DNA of 64,000 bases from Christensenellaceae bacterium Phil1 (GTDB taxonomy: Bacteria; Bacillota; Clostridia; Christensenellales; CAG-138): the NCBI GenBank assembly GCA_001940855.1, contig MSGS01000031.1, positions 304,671-368,670 on the forward strand, given 5' to 3'. Positions 35,116 through 43,669 of this stretch are shown in pieces (position 1 is the stretch's first letter; each line of letters starts with the position of its first letter). A program made the position numbers and the translations under genes. The notes under the pieces were generated by a model. The model was not told where the DNA came from. It ran no database searches and saw nothing but the letters and a program-made list of their open reading frames with translations.

Positions 35116-35155
35116 ATGACTGCAAGGCAAAGCACCGGGCAGTCATTCTTTATGT
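35116..35155 (+). terminator. Terminator after bsh
   Basis: ATGACTGC (35116-35123) / GCAGTCAT (35139-35146) stem extended by AAAGA/TCTTT-type pairing, then TCTTTATG. Confidence 0.7.
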
Positions 35156-35255
35156 GGATATATTCTGATTTTAAGGGCGGTTTAAGCTCCGCCTTTTGCT
35201 TTCGGGTATTGTCTCCCCCATCGCGTTCGGATTAGGGAAAAATCACCGCAAAAGC

Positions 35256-35411
35256 TTATGCTTTTTCAAAGCTGTCCTTACCCACGCCGCACATGGGGCA
35301 TTCAAAGCTCTCGGGAACCTCGCTCCACGGCGTACCGGGCGCTATGCCTCCTTCGGGGTAGCCGGCACTTTCATCGTATTCCCAACCGCAAACGCTGCAT
35401 ACATACTTCAT
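35256..35411 (-). CDS. Rubredoxin
   Basis: 51-residue electron carrier with the two iron-binding pairs YVCSVCGWEYDES and FECPMCGVGKD (Cys4-Fe). The central segment GGIAPGTPWSEVPESF is standard for the family. AGGAAG lies upstream of the ATG at 35411. It is a stand-alone gene. A typical anaerobe rubredoxin that would feed rubrerythrin or flavodiiron proteins encoded elsewhere. Confidence 0.95.
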   Translation of the reverse strand: MKYVCSVCGWEYDESAGYPEGGIAPGTPWSEVPESFECPMCGVGKDSFEKA

Positions 35412-35523
35412 GGCAATTCTTCCTTTCTGATTTTTGATTCCTTCCGCCTTGCAGCGGTGAGGTTTATTGTTTATTATACCAAACTATGACTAAATAAAAA
35501 CGCAGAATTGATTTACGGTGAAG

Positions 35524-36237
35524 TTATTCTTCCTTCAACCTTCCGTCGATTGTTACCGTTACTACCTGCCATGGTATAAACTTGCCGCTGTTCTTCAATG
35601 CCGTTATTGCCGCATGCTCAAGCCCTCCGCAGCAGGGGACTTCCATACGCACGACCGTTACGCCTTTAATATCGTTATTGCGGATTATCTCCGTCAGCTT
35701 TTCGGAATAGTCCACGCCGTCCAGCTTGGGACAGCCCACAAGCGTTATGTGCCCGCGTATGAAACGTTCATGGAACGCAGCATAGGCATATGCCGTGCAG
35801 TCGGCGGCAATCAGTAGCTTCGCTCCGCTGAAATAAGGGGCGTTAACCGGTACAAGCTTTATCTGCACAGGCCATTGCGAAAGCCTGCTTACCTGTTCGA
35901 TATGCGGCAAATCCGCGCCATCTTCTCCCCTATGCTCGATTTTTCTTGAATGGCTTCCCGGGCATCCGCAGGGTAGCGTCATTCCCTCCTTCTGCATTTT
36001 GCGCTGCTTGGCCTCCATCACGGCCTTCTCGTCATATGCCGCCGCTTCGCGTTCTACAAACGTTATGCCTCCCGTGGGGCAGGCCGGAAGGCAATCGCCC
36101 AATCCGTCGCAATAATCGTCCCGCATCAGCTCCGCCTTGCCGTTTACCATGGCTATGGCTCCCTCATGGCAAGCCTCGGCGCAAGCCCCGCAGCCATTGC
36201 ATTTTTCCTTGTCGATTTGAATTATTTTGCGTACCAT
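35524..36237 (-). CDS. Double-4Fe-4S ferredoxin-domain protein with cysteine-rich C-terminal region
   Basis: 237 residues. N-terminal ferredoxin domain with CNGCGACAEACHEGAI and a second, altered motif CDGLGDCLPACPTGGI (CDxLGxC instead of CxxCxxC). A middle motif LPCGCPGSHSRKIEHRGEDG follows, then a domain with DCTAYAYAAF, LVGCPKLDG and VPCCGGLEHAA, where further cysteines may bind a cluster. I know this architecture from clostridial genomes, often beside Crp/Fnr regulators, but not its reaction. The ATG at 36237 has AAGGAGG upstream. It is divergent from the Crp/Fnr gene, which may control it. Confidence 0.85.
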   Translation of the reverse strand: MVRKIIQIDKEKCNGCGACAEACHEGAIAMVNGKAELMRDDYCDGLGDCLPACPTGGITFVEREAAAYDEKAVMEAKQRKMQKEGMTLPCGCPGSHSRKIEHRGEDGADLPHIEQVSRLSQWPVQIKLVPVNAPYFSGAKLLIAADCTAYAYAAFHERFIRGHITLVGCPKLDGVDYSEKLTEIIRNNDIKGVTVVRMEVPCCGGLEHAAITALKNSGKFIPWQVVTVTIDGRLKEE

Positions 36238-36334
36238 TTTATTATCCTCCTTGCTGTGCTTATTGACTTTACGGGTATATTTTACTATCATAATTCATGA
36301 AAAACCGTTGTTATACCAACGCAAAGGAGAAAAT

Positions 36335-37003
36335 ATGCGCATTAACTTAGCAAACACGCGGCTTTTTCGCGGAATGGAGCCGACTGATATAGACGGTATG
36401 CTCGGCTGCCTGCATGCGAAAGCGCGAACCTATAAAAAGGGCGATATCATTTTTGTGGAGGGTGCGCCCGCGGAGCAGATAGGTGTGGTGCTTTCCGGCA
36501 GGGTTATTATAGAATTGGGGGATGTGTGGGGCAACAACAGCGTGCTTAGCAGCATTGACCCCGGCGGAGTATTTGCGGAGGCGTATGCCTGCGTGCCCGG
36601 TGAGCCGCTTATGGTCAACGTTACCGCTGCTGAGGATACAGAAGCGCTTCTGCTGAACACAGGGCGGGTAATGAACCCATGCTCAAACGTTTGCCCGTAT
36701 CATATGCAGCTTGTGCGGAACTTGCTTACGTTGTGCGCGGAAAAGAATTTGCAGCTTTCCCGCCGCATATTGCACACCGCCCCGAAATCGATCCGCAAAC
36801 GGCTGCTGTCCTATTTTTCCGAATGCATAAAGCGCACGGGCAGTTATTCGTTTGATATTCCGTATAACCGTCAGCAGCTTGCGGATTATCTAAGCGTGGA
36901 GCGCAGCGCGCTGAGCAACGAGCTTTCCCTAATGCAGCGGGACGGACTTATACACTATGATAAAAATCACTTCGTCATTATGGAGTGCGGCAAGGAGCGG
37001 TAA
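36335..37003 (+). CDS. Crp/Fnr family transcriptional regulator
   Basis: 222 residues. The N-terminal cyclic-nucleotide-binding-like beta barrel (LFRGMEPTDIDGML ... YKKGDIIFVEGAPAEQIGVVLSGRV) is followed by a dimer helix and a C-terminal HTH (NRQQLADYLSVERSALSNELSLMQRDG). It lacks the N-terminal Cys cluster of Fnr. Cysteines 40 and 140-odd (NPCSNVCPYH) could serve redox or haem sensing. AAGGAG upstream of the ATG. Divergent from the Fe-S protein and convergent with nrdD, which suggests control of redox or nitrosative-stress genes. Confidence 0.9.
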   Translation: MRINLANTRLFRGMEPTDIDGMLGCLHAKARTYKKGDIIFVEGAPAEQIGVVLSGRVIIELGDVWGNNSVLSSIDPGGVFAEAYACVPGEPLMVNVTAAEDTEALLLNTGRVMNPCSNVCPYHMQLVRNLLTLCAEKNLQLSRRILHTAPKSIRKRLLSYFSECIKRTGSYSFDIPYNRQQLADYLSVERSALSNELSLMQRDGLIHYDKNHFVIMECGKER

Positions 37004-37073
37004 TTAAAGCTAAAACAGCAGCACGGAGCATTTCGCCCTGCATTGCTGTGCTTTACGGTGTTATGAATCGGTA

Positions 37074-39425
37074 TTATTGGGTAATCTGCTCCAAAAAAGC
37101 CCTTATTTGAGCCACTCCTGCATATATAACGGGTGCTTCGCCCCGCGCCACAAGCGACGGAGCCTGCGTCAGCCTAAGCGCTTTAGCTTCGTTGATATAC
37201 TGCTGCACATCGCGCTCCTCAAACGGTATTCCCGCCTGTTCCAGCAGCGGCTTAATGCTGATGCAGTTCGGACAGGTCGCGGTGGTATATAGATAATACC
37301 CTTCGGCAGGCTTTGCTTCTGCCTTTTCTTTCTGTGCTTTGGGGCAAACCGTCTGCGCATCGCCCACGGTATATGTCTTTCTATCCAGATATTCCTGGCT
37401 TTTGCCGTCGTTCCAGTTCTGCACGGGGCGGTAATATCCGGTTATGCGGCTGTAAACCTCCGTGGCTTTTCCGCAAATGGGGCATAGCTTTTGCTCCCCC
37501 TTCAAATAGCCATGCTCCGTGCATACGGAATATGTGGGCGACAGCGTATAATACGGCAGCTCATAATTTTCCGCAATTTTGCGCACCAGCGCGGCGGCGG
37601 ACTGCCAGCTCGGCAGCTTTTCACCAAGGAATGTATGGAATACCGTGCCGCTTGTATAGAGCGTTTGTAGCTTATCCTGCACATCCAGCGCGCTGAAAAC
37701 ATCCTCCGTATAGCCCACGGGCAAGTGGCTGGAATTGGTGTAATACGGCGTTCCGTTCTCGTTAGCGGTGATTATATCGGGATAGCGCGCCTTATCGTGC
37801 TTTGCAAGGCGATAAGCGGTGGATTCCGCCGGTGTCGCTTCCAGATTATAAAGATCTCCGTACTGCTCCTGATAGTCGCTCAAACGCTCACGCATATGCT
37901 TTAGCACGCGCACGGCGAAGTTCTGCGTCTCCTCATGCGTTAAATCCTTGCGGAGCCAGCCGGCGTTAAGCCCCGCTTCATTCATACCCACAAGACCTAT
38001 CGTGGAAAAATGATTGCCGAAGCTGCCGAGATACCGCTTTGTATACGGATACAGCCCCTCAGCCAGCAGTTTTTCAATGGTTGTGCGCTTTATCTTCAAA
38101 CTGCGGGCAGAAATATCCATCATCCTATCCAGCCGCGCGAAAAAGTCCGCCTCATCCTTGGCAAGATACGCTATGCGGGGCAGATTTATAGTCACGACGC
38201 CCACGGAGCCCGTGGATTCTCCGCTGCCAAAAAAGCCGCCGCTTTTCTTACGCAATTCCCTAAGGTCCAGCCGCAAACGGCAGCACATGCTGCGCACGTC
38301 GCTCGGCTCCATATCGGAATTGATGTAATTGGAAAAATACGGCGTGCCGTATTTGGCGGTCATTTCAAAAAGCAAGCGGTTGTTTTCCGTTTCGCTCCAG
38401 TCAAAATCCTTTGTTATAGAATACGTCGGGATTGGATATTGGAAGCCGCGCCCGTTTGCGTCACCTTCTATCATAACCTCGATAAACGCTTTGTTTATCA
38501 TATCCATCTCCGCCTTGCAGTCCCCATAGGTAAAGTCCATGGGCTTGCCGCCCACTATGCAGAGCTTATCGGCAAGGTCGGCAGGTACGGTCCAATCCAG
38601 CGTAATGTTGGAAAACGGCGCTTGGGTTCCCCATCGGCTTGGTGTGTTGACGCCGAACACAAAGCTTTCTATGCAATGCTTGACTTCATTGTAGCTTAGC
38701 TTATCCGCGCGCACAAACGGCGCAAGATACGTATCGAAGCTTGAAAACGCCTGCGCGCCCGCCCACTCGTTCTGCATTATGCCAAGGAAGTTGACCATCT
38801 GGTTGCACAGCGTTGCCAAATGCTTTGCAGGTGCGCTTGTGATTTTTCCGGTCACGCCGCCAAGCCCTTCCTGAATAAGCTGTCTTAGGCTCCATCCGGC
38901 GCAATAGCCCGTCAGCATTGAAAGATCGTGCAGATGAATGTCCGCATTGCGATGAGCGTCGCCTATTTCTTCATCATAGATTTCGCTGAGCCAATAGTTG
39001 GCGGTAATGGCGCCTGAATTGGACAGTATCAACCCGCCCACGGAATAGGTGACGGTGGAATTCTCCTTCACCCGCCAGTCCGATACGCGCAAATAGCCGT
39101 CCACCAGCTTTTTGTAGTCCAGCACGGTGGAGCGCATCTCCCTCAGCTTTTCCCTGTTTTTACGGTAGAGTATATAGGATTTTGCAACGGCCGCGTAGCC
39201 TGCGCGCTGCAATACGGCCTCCACGCTGTCCTGAATATCCTCCACTCCTATTTCGTTGTTCTTTACCTTTCCTGCATAATCCGCCGTAACCTGCAACGCA
39301 AGCAGATTTATAATATCCGCATTGTAGGGGATTTTCGTTGCGTCAAACGCCTTCATTATGGCGTTGGCTATTCGGGTCAGGTCGAATTCCGCCTTTCTCC
39401 CGTCCCTTTTGATTACCTGATACAT
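37074..39425 (-). CDS. nrdD: Anaerobic ribonucleoside-triphosphate reductase with C-terminal thioredoxin/glutaredoxin domain
   Basis: 783 residues. N-terminal ATP-cone (VIKRDGRKAEFDLTRIANAI) and the glycyl-radical reductase barrel. Zinc-type cysteines are in SVCTEHGYLKGEQKLCPICG. The glycyl radical is at about Gly 663 in RITGYYRPVQNWNDGK. The last ~75 residues add a NrdH/glutaredoxin-like domain with TTATCPNC (CxxC) and TQAPSLV (cis-Pro). That fused domain probably reduces the active-site disulfide. It makes dNTPs without oxygen. It lies 12 bases after nrdG on the same strand, so the activase gene comes first. Confidence 0.97.
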   Translation of the reverse strand: MYQVIKRDGRKAEFDLTRIANAIMKAFDATKIPYNADIINLLALQVTADYAGKVKNNEIGVEDIQDSVEAVLQRAGYAAVAKSYILYRKNREKLREMRSTVLDYKKLVDGYLRVSDWRVKENSTVTYSVGGLILSNSGAITANYWLSEIYDEEIGDAHRNADIHLHDLSMLTGYCAGWSLRQLIQEGLGGVTGKITSAPAKHLATLCNQMVNFLGIMQNEWAGAQAFSSFDTYLAPFVRADKLSYNEVKHCIESFVFGVNTPSRWGTQAPFSNITLDWTVPADLADKLCIVGGKPMDFTYGDCKAEMDMINKAFIEVMIEGDANGRGFQYPIPTYSITKDFDWSETENNRLLFEMTAKYGTPYFSNYINSDMEPSDVRSMCCRLRLDLRELRKKSGGFFGSGESTGSVGVVTINLPRIAYLAKDEADFFARLDRMMDISARSLKIKRTTIEKLLAEGLYPYTKRYLGSFGNHFSTIGLVGMNEAGLNAGWLRKDLTHEETQNFAVRVLKHMRERLSDYQEQYGDLYNLEATPAESTAYRLAKHDKARYPDIITANENGTPYYTNSSHLPVGYTEDVFSALDVQDKLQTLYTSGTVFHTFLGEKLPSWQSAAALVRKIAENYELPYYTLSPTYSVCTEHGYLKGEQKLCPICGKATEVYSRITGYYRPVQNWNDGKSQEYLDRKTYTVGDAQTVCPKAQKEKAEAKPAEGYYLYTTATCPNCISIKPLLEQAGIPFEERDVQQYINEAKALRLTQAPSLVARGEAPVIYAGVAQIRAFLEQITQ

Positions 39426-39437
39426 GTTTTACGCTCC

Positions 39438-40130
39438 TTAAATGCCTCTAAGCTCTGTGTTGGGAATATATGGCAGCACGGCTTGACGCAGCCTGACCAA
39501 TTCCTCCCGTGTATGCGCCTGCACGCCGCCCGCTACCAAGTCGCCCGAATCCGCAAACGGTTGGATAAAATAGCGTTTTGCCCCGCGGAGCATACGCCCT
39601 ATCTCCCCCATCTCCTTCTCCGTATGCAGCGGCTTGCAGACCGTTGTCCTAAACTCATACTCCGCCGTGCCGTTAAGCAGCAGCGCGGCGCTCTCCCGAA
39701 CGCTGTCAATAACGTCCGCGCCCCCGCAGGTTATGGCATAGCGCGAAGGGCCGTTCTTTATATCCATCGCCACATAGTCAAGAAGGCCGTCCGAAAGCAG
39801 TTCCTTGAGCATATCCGGATTTGTGCCGTTGGTATCCAGCTTTACAGCATAGCCAAGGCTGCGTATGTCCGAAATGAACTCCGGCAGTTCCTGCCAAAGC
39901 GTCGGCTCGCCGCCCGTGATGCATACCCCGTCCAGCTTCCCCCTCCGCTGCTCTAAAAAGCCGAGTATCTCATCAGCGGATATCTCCTGCCCGTCCATAC
40001 TCTCCGGCAACACTAAGCCGGGGTTATGGCAATACGGACAGCGAAGATTGCATCCGATAAGGAACACTGTGCATGCAACCTTGCCGGGATAATCCAGCAG
40101 CGTAAGCTTTTGCAGCCCGCCAATGCGCAT
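39438..40130 (-). CDS. nrdG: Anaerobic ribonucleotide reductase activating protein (radical SAM)
   Basis: 230 residues. Radical-SAM cluster motif Cys 27, 31, 34 in CNLRCPYC. GGEPTLW is the SAM-binding GGE motif. The opening MRIGGLQKLTLLDYPGKVACTVFL is typical of the 'anaerobic RNR activating protein' subgroup that resembles PFL activase. It generates the glycyl radical on NrdD, encoded 12 bases downstream. Length is greater than E. coli NrdG (154) because it keeps a fuller barrel. Confidence 0.95.
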   Translation of the reverse strand: MRIGGLQKLTLLDYPGKVACTVFLIGCNLRCPYCHNPGLVLPESMDGQEISADEILGFLEQRRGKLDGVCITGGEPTLWQELPEFISDIRSLGYAVKLDTNGTNPDMLKELLSDGLLDYVAMDIKNGPSRYAITCGGADVIDSVRESAALLLNGTAEYEFRTTVCKPLHTEKEMGEIGRMLRGAKRYFIQPFADSGDLVAGGVQAHTREELVRLRQAVLPYIPNTELRGI

Positions 40131-40178
40131 GGCAATGCCCCTCCTTTCCGAACATATATGACGCTATATAGTAAGTAT

Positions 40179-40225
40179 ACCCGATATTGTGGTGGGTGTC
40201 AATCCAAAAACACCATATATTGGCA
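40179..40225 (-). promoter_or_regulatory. Putative pair of NrdR boxes upstream of nrdG-nrdD
   Basis: ACACCATATATTGGCA (40210-40225) fits 12 of 16 positions of the NrdR consensus ACACwATATATwGTGT. A weaker copy, ACCCGATATTGTGGTG (40179-40194), lies exactly 31 bases away, the usual spacing. Another partial match, ACGCTATATAGTAAGT, is at 40161-40176. NrdR represses ribonucleotide reductase operons in most bacteria. Confidence 0.45.
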
Positions 40226-40319
40226 AAGTGTTGTCAAGCATGTAGTTGCGCATTTATTGAAGCCAAATAAGCCGTATCTAACAAAATGTCAAGCTTAATG
40301 AATTTCAGCATATAAAAAC

Positions 40320-40352
40320 GGCATAGCCGCGTTAAACGACTATGCCAAATTT
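40320..40352 (-). terminator. Terminator after the truncated oppA-like gene
   Basis: GGCATAG / CTATGCC stem with inner CG pairs, flanked by AAATTTTT on one side and TTTTTATA on the other, so it could act in both directions. Confidence 0.8.
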
Positions 40353-40419
40353 TTAAGGATTGAATCCCTTAGCATGAACCGCCCTGTCGGGCAGGCTCAT
40401 TTTTCAGGTCAACCTTATA

Positions 40420-41775
40420 TTATTTGTCAATCGTGCAGTGCATGAAGTACTTGTAGCCGAGCGGGTTGGAGAAGAACCCGTGTACGCTGTCATCCAGCAT
40501 GTAGATATCCGTGTAGAAGTACAGCGGGACGATACAGCCGGTGCTCATCAGCAGATCCTCAGCCTCATGCATGAGCTTATAGCGGATTTCATTGTCCGTG
40601 CAGGTCTTGATGGCGGAAATCAGCACGTCATAGGTCTGCGCCCAAGTGCCGTTCTCAACCTTGGTATCATAGCCATAGGGGGTCAGGTCCATGCTGTAGA
40701 TAGCTATGTTTTCATTGTCGCCCCTGCCGAACTGAACGTCGTTGTTACCGGAATTGGAGATCCACATATCCAGGAAGCAGATAGGATCGTTATAGTCCGC
40801 TATCCAACCGTTACGGGCTATGGAGTAATCGCCGTTCTTACGGGTGTTAAGGAACGTGTTCCACTCCTGGTTTTCAAGGTTCATCGTTATACCGACGGTT
40901 GCAAGCACACTCTGGAGATACTCGCCAATGGCCTTGTGGCCCTCGCTTGTGTTGTAGAGGTAAGTCAGCGTCGGGAAGTCGGTGAACTTCTGTGTGGCTT
41001 CATCGAAGGCATAATACTTCTTCAGCGTCTCTATCGCGCTGCTGAAGTTGGACTCAAATGCTTCCTTGGAAACATTGTAGTAGCCGTCAAAGCCATCGTT
41101 ATGGCCGGCAGTCTGATAGAACTGCGAACCGTCCGGATTGGTCATGCCCATTGCAACGAAGGAGGACGCGGGAACCTGACCGGCCTGGCCTATTTCTTCA
41201 ACGACATAGTTACGGTCGAACAGGAGGCCTATCGCGCTGCGGATTTCAGCCCTCGCCTGCTCGGCTTCATTGCCGGTAAGGTTGGAGGATGCGGGCAGTA
41301 TCTCCTCATTGATGTTCCAGCATACATAGTAGGTACCGATCTGGCCGACTACGTAGAACTCGGTGGGATACTTTTCCTTCAGGTTAGCAATTTCATTGGT
41401 CGGTACATCGTCAATGAGCGCCCAGCTGCCGTTTTCAAAGTTGGTCAGCATGTTGTTGGCATCATCTGAGAGATAGAACTCTATCCTATCCATGGTGACA
41501 AGGGAAGCGTCAAAGAAATCGGGGTTCTTATCAAGCACGATAACGCTGTTGTGTACCCAATCGGTCATCTTATAGGCGCCGTTGCCGATATAGGTGGAAG
41601 CATCGGTTGCCCAAGCTTCGTTGGAAACAACATCCTCCCTGACGGGGAAGAACGTCGGGAACGCAAGCAGCTCGTTCCAATAGGCGACGGTGTTGGTCAA
41701 GGTGACCTCAAAGGTCCTGTCATCGGGCGCGGAGATGGCCAGATCGTTCGGATAGCCCTTTACGACCTCAAACAT
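40420..41775 (-). CDS. Peptide ABC transporter binding protein, N-terminally truncated
   Basis: 451 residues of the SBP_bac_5 (OppA/DppA) family without signal peptide or N-terminal lobe. Typical features: AYWNELLAFPTFFPV, GNGAYKMTDWVHNSVIVLDKNPDFFD, AIGLLFDRNYVVEE, WIADYNDPICFLDMW and the C-terminal GCIVPLYFYTDIYM. The frame stays open upstream of the ATG at 41775 and reads AELGADYGY, which looks like OppA sequence, up to about 41805. There it meets the end of the phosphate butyryltransferase gene. About 130-180 residues are missing. Without export signal it is probably non-functional, or the junction is an assembly join. It is a different protein from the OppA at 2684-4678. Confidence 0.8.
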   Translation of the reverse strand: MFEVVKGYPNDLAISAPDDRTFEVTLTNTVAYWNELLAFPTFFPVREDVVSNEAWATDASTYIGNGAYKMTDWVHNSVIVLDKNPDFFDASLVTMDRIEFYLSDDANNMLTNFENGSWALIDDVPTNEIANLKEKYPTEFYVVGQIGTYYVCWNINEEILPASSNLTGNEAEQARAEIRSAIGLLFDRNYVVEEIGQAGQVPASSFVAMGMTNPDGSQFYQTAGHNDGFDGYYNVSKEAFESNFSSAIETLKKYYAFDEATQKFTDFPTLTYLYNTSEGHKAIGEYLQSVLATVGITMNLENQEWNTFLNTRKNGDYSIARNGWIADYNDPICFLDMWISNSGNNDVQFGRGDNENIAIYSMDLTPYGYDTKVENGTWAQTYDVLISAIKTCTDNEIRYKLMHEAEDLLMSTGCIVPLYFYTDIYMLDDSVHGFFSNPLGYKYFMHCTIDK

Positions 41776-42640
41776 GTAGCCGTAGTCGGCGCCAAGCTCT
41801 GCGGGATGTGATTATAACGGGCGCCTTTGCGCCAACGATAAGGCTGGCGGTGCTTGCGCCTGCAAGTATTACTAAGGCTTTATAAAGCGCGTTTCCGGTT
41901 TCGATATTGGGCATAAGCAGCACGTCCGCATGGCCTGCATTCGGGTCTGTAATGCCCTTGCGCTTTGCAGCTTCAACGCTTATGGCATTATCCAACGCCA
42001 AGGGGCCTATTACCGTGCAGCCAGTAATTTCTCCCGATTTAGCCGCATCAACAAGCGCTGCGGCGTCAACCGTTGCGGGCATTTTGGGGTTGACCTTTTC
42101 GATTGCGCAAAGGCAGGCGACAACGGGATTTTCCGCGCCGATTGCGTTTGCAACCTTTACGGCGTTGCGTATTATCTCCTTCTTTGCTTCAAGGTCCGGA
42201 GCTATGCTCATTGCAGCATCTGTCACCAGCAAAAGCCTATCAAAGCCTGGTACTTCAAACAGCGCCACATGGGATAAAAGCTTTGCATCACGAAGGCCGA
42301 TATCCTTATCAAGAACCGCTTTTAATATAATTGCGGTATCAACAATGCCCTTCATCACGGCATCCGCTTCACCGTTTTTAACAAGCGAAACGGCGGTACG
42401 GCAGGCCTCTACCTTATCCGGAACATCTATGATGCGGTAATTGGAAGGGTCTATGCCGCTTTCGGCCGCAACACGGCGTATCTGTGCTTCATCGCCTATT
42501 AAAATTGCATCCGCAATATTGGAGCTGCGCGCATTTTCAACGGCAAGCAGCACTTGATCATCCTGCGCACAGGCAACCGCAAGGCATTGTTTGGCACGCG
42601 CTTTCGCCGCATCGCAGAGCGTTTCCATAGATCTTATCAT
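41768..42640 (-). CDS. Phosphate butyryltransferase / phosphotransacetylase family protein, C-terminus replaced
   Basis: 290 residues. Ptb/Pta fold: ADAVMKGIVDTAIILKAVLDKDIGLR, LLSHVALFEVPGFDRLLLVTDAAM, NPKMPATVDAAAL, VLLMPNIETGNALYKAL and ASTASLIVGAKAPVIITSR. It transfers an acyl group between CoA and phosphate (butyryl or similar). After TSR the family normally continues about 20 residues (ADS-type ending). Here the reading frame switches to RAWRRLRLHV and stops inside OppA-like sequence. The end therefore looks fused or cut. The ribosome binding site AAGGAG is good. No kinase (buk) gene follows, as would be usual. Confidence 0.88.
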   Translation of the reverse strand: MIRSMETLCDAAKARAKQCLAVACAQDDQVLLAVENARSSNIADAILIGDEAQIRRVAAESGIDPSNYRIIDVPDKVEACRTAVSLVKNGEADAVMKGIVDTAIILKAVLDKDIGLRDAKLLSHVALFEVPGFDRLLLVTDAAMSIAPDLEAKKEIIRNAVKVANAIGAENPVVACLCAIEKVNPKMPATVDAAALVDAAKSGEITGCTVIGPLALDNAISVEAAKRKGITDPNAGHADVLLMPNIETGNALYKALVILAGASTASLIVGAKAPVIITSRRAWRRLRLHV

Positions 42641-42919
42641 TTGAAATTCTCCTTAAACAAGCAAATATCAGCATTGTAATATTTCCCATTTATATAATAT
42701 CTCATTGCACAATAAAAGTCAATGTTTTTTAACTAAAAACTGTAAGCCGCGTTGCCCGTATGCCAATCAAAAAAAACAAACACAGTAACATTTTTATTTA
42801 ATAAAAAATGCAGAATTGCCGATCATAACGTTACTAAAGCAATAAAAATGCTAAAATAGCGCCCGTTTTAATATGCCTGCTTTATAATATCGCGCGGAAG
42901 CGGAAGTATTTGGGCTTAG
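42641..42919. other. AT-rich intergenic region
   Basis: No gene seen. AT-rich with several TTTTTA/TAAAAA runs. It holds the upstream region of the Ptb gene on the left and leads to the operator/promoter of the first response regulator on the right. Confidence 0.6.
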
Positions 42920-42974
42920 CTTACAAATCGTTTACAATCCGTTGAATATCCGTTTACCTGTCATCTGTTATAAT
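42920..42974 (+). promoter_or_regulatory. 11-bp direct-repeat operator and promoter of response regulator 1 (site A)
   Basis: Four consecutive 11-base units: CTTACAAATCG (42920), TTTACAATCCG (42931), TTGAATATCCG (42942) and TTTACCTGTCA (42953). TATAAT follows at 42969-42974 with no good -35. This is the layout of PhoB/OmpR-family activator boxes, which replace the -35. The same units recur at 45204, 52842 and 54981. Confidence 0.7.
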
Positions 42975-43003
42975 AATAATGCCGAACAGGAGGTGTTTTC
43001 CAC

Positions 43004-43666
43004 ATGGCAAGAAACCGCATTTTGGTCGTTGAGGACGATGAGGCCATATCCAAGGTGATAGTTAAAAACCTTATATCCACCGGATACGCCGCCACGCCGT
43101 TTTATGACGGGGCGCAGGCGGCCGAATCGCTTTCGATTGACGCGGACTATGACCTTGCGCTGCTTGATGTTATGCTGCCCGGGCTTGCCGGCTTTGAGCT
43201 TATGGCATACATGAAGCATTACGATATACCCGTTATATACCTGACCGCAAAGGCCGATGTTGATTCCAAAATACAGGGGCTTCGAAACGGCGCGGAGGAT
43301 TACATAGTTAAGCCGTTTGAGGTGCTTGAGCTGCTGGTGCGGGTGGAGAAAGTTTTGGAGCGCACGGGGCGGCTACAACAAACGCTCACCGCCGCAGGGC
43401 TTGAAATAAACCTTCTTGAACGTTCCGTCAGGCGCGGCGGCGTTGAGATAATTCTAAAGCCGATGGAATTTGACCTGCTTGTGATGCTTGCAAAAAACAA
43501 GAACATAGCCCTTACGCGGGATTGCCTTCTGCACAGGGTATGGGGCGTGGACTACGCGGGCGAGACCCGCACGGTTGACGTACACATAGGCCAGCTTCGC
43601 AAAAAATTAGGGCTGTTCGATAATATTAAGACCATCTCCAAAATGGGCTATCGGCTGGAGGATTAG
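43004..43666 (+). CDS. OmpR-family response regulator 1 of the lipoprotein array
   Basis: 220 residues. Receiver domain: acidic pair VVEDDEA, phosphorylatable Asp in LALLDVMLPG, Lys in DYIVKPFEVLELLVR. C-terminal winged helix (LKPMEFDLLVMLAKNKN ... RTVDVHIGQLRKKLG). AGGAGG upstream of the ATG. It is 3 bases before its kinase gene and very similar in plan and motifs to response regulator 2 at 52925. The 11-bp repeats in its own promoter and upstream of the lipoproteins are the likely binding sites. Confidence 0.93.
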   Translation: MARNRILVVEDDEAISKVIVKNLISTGYAATPFYDGAQAAESLSIDADYDLALLDVMLPGLAGFELMAYMKHYDIPVIYLTAKADVDSKIQGLRNGAEDYIVKPFEVLELLVRVEKVLERTGRLQQTLTAAGLEINLLERSVRRGGVEIILKPMEFDLLVMLAKNKNIALTRDCLLHRVWGVDYAGETRTVDVHIGQLRKKLGLFDNIKTISKMGYRLED

Positions 43667-43669
43667 AGC

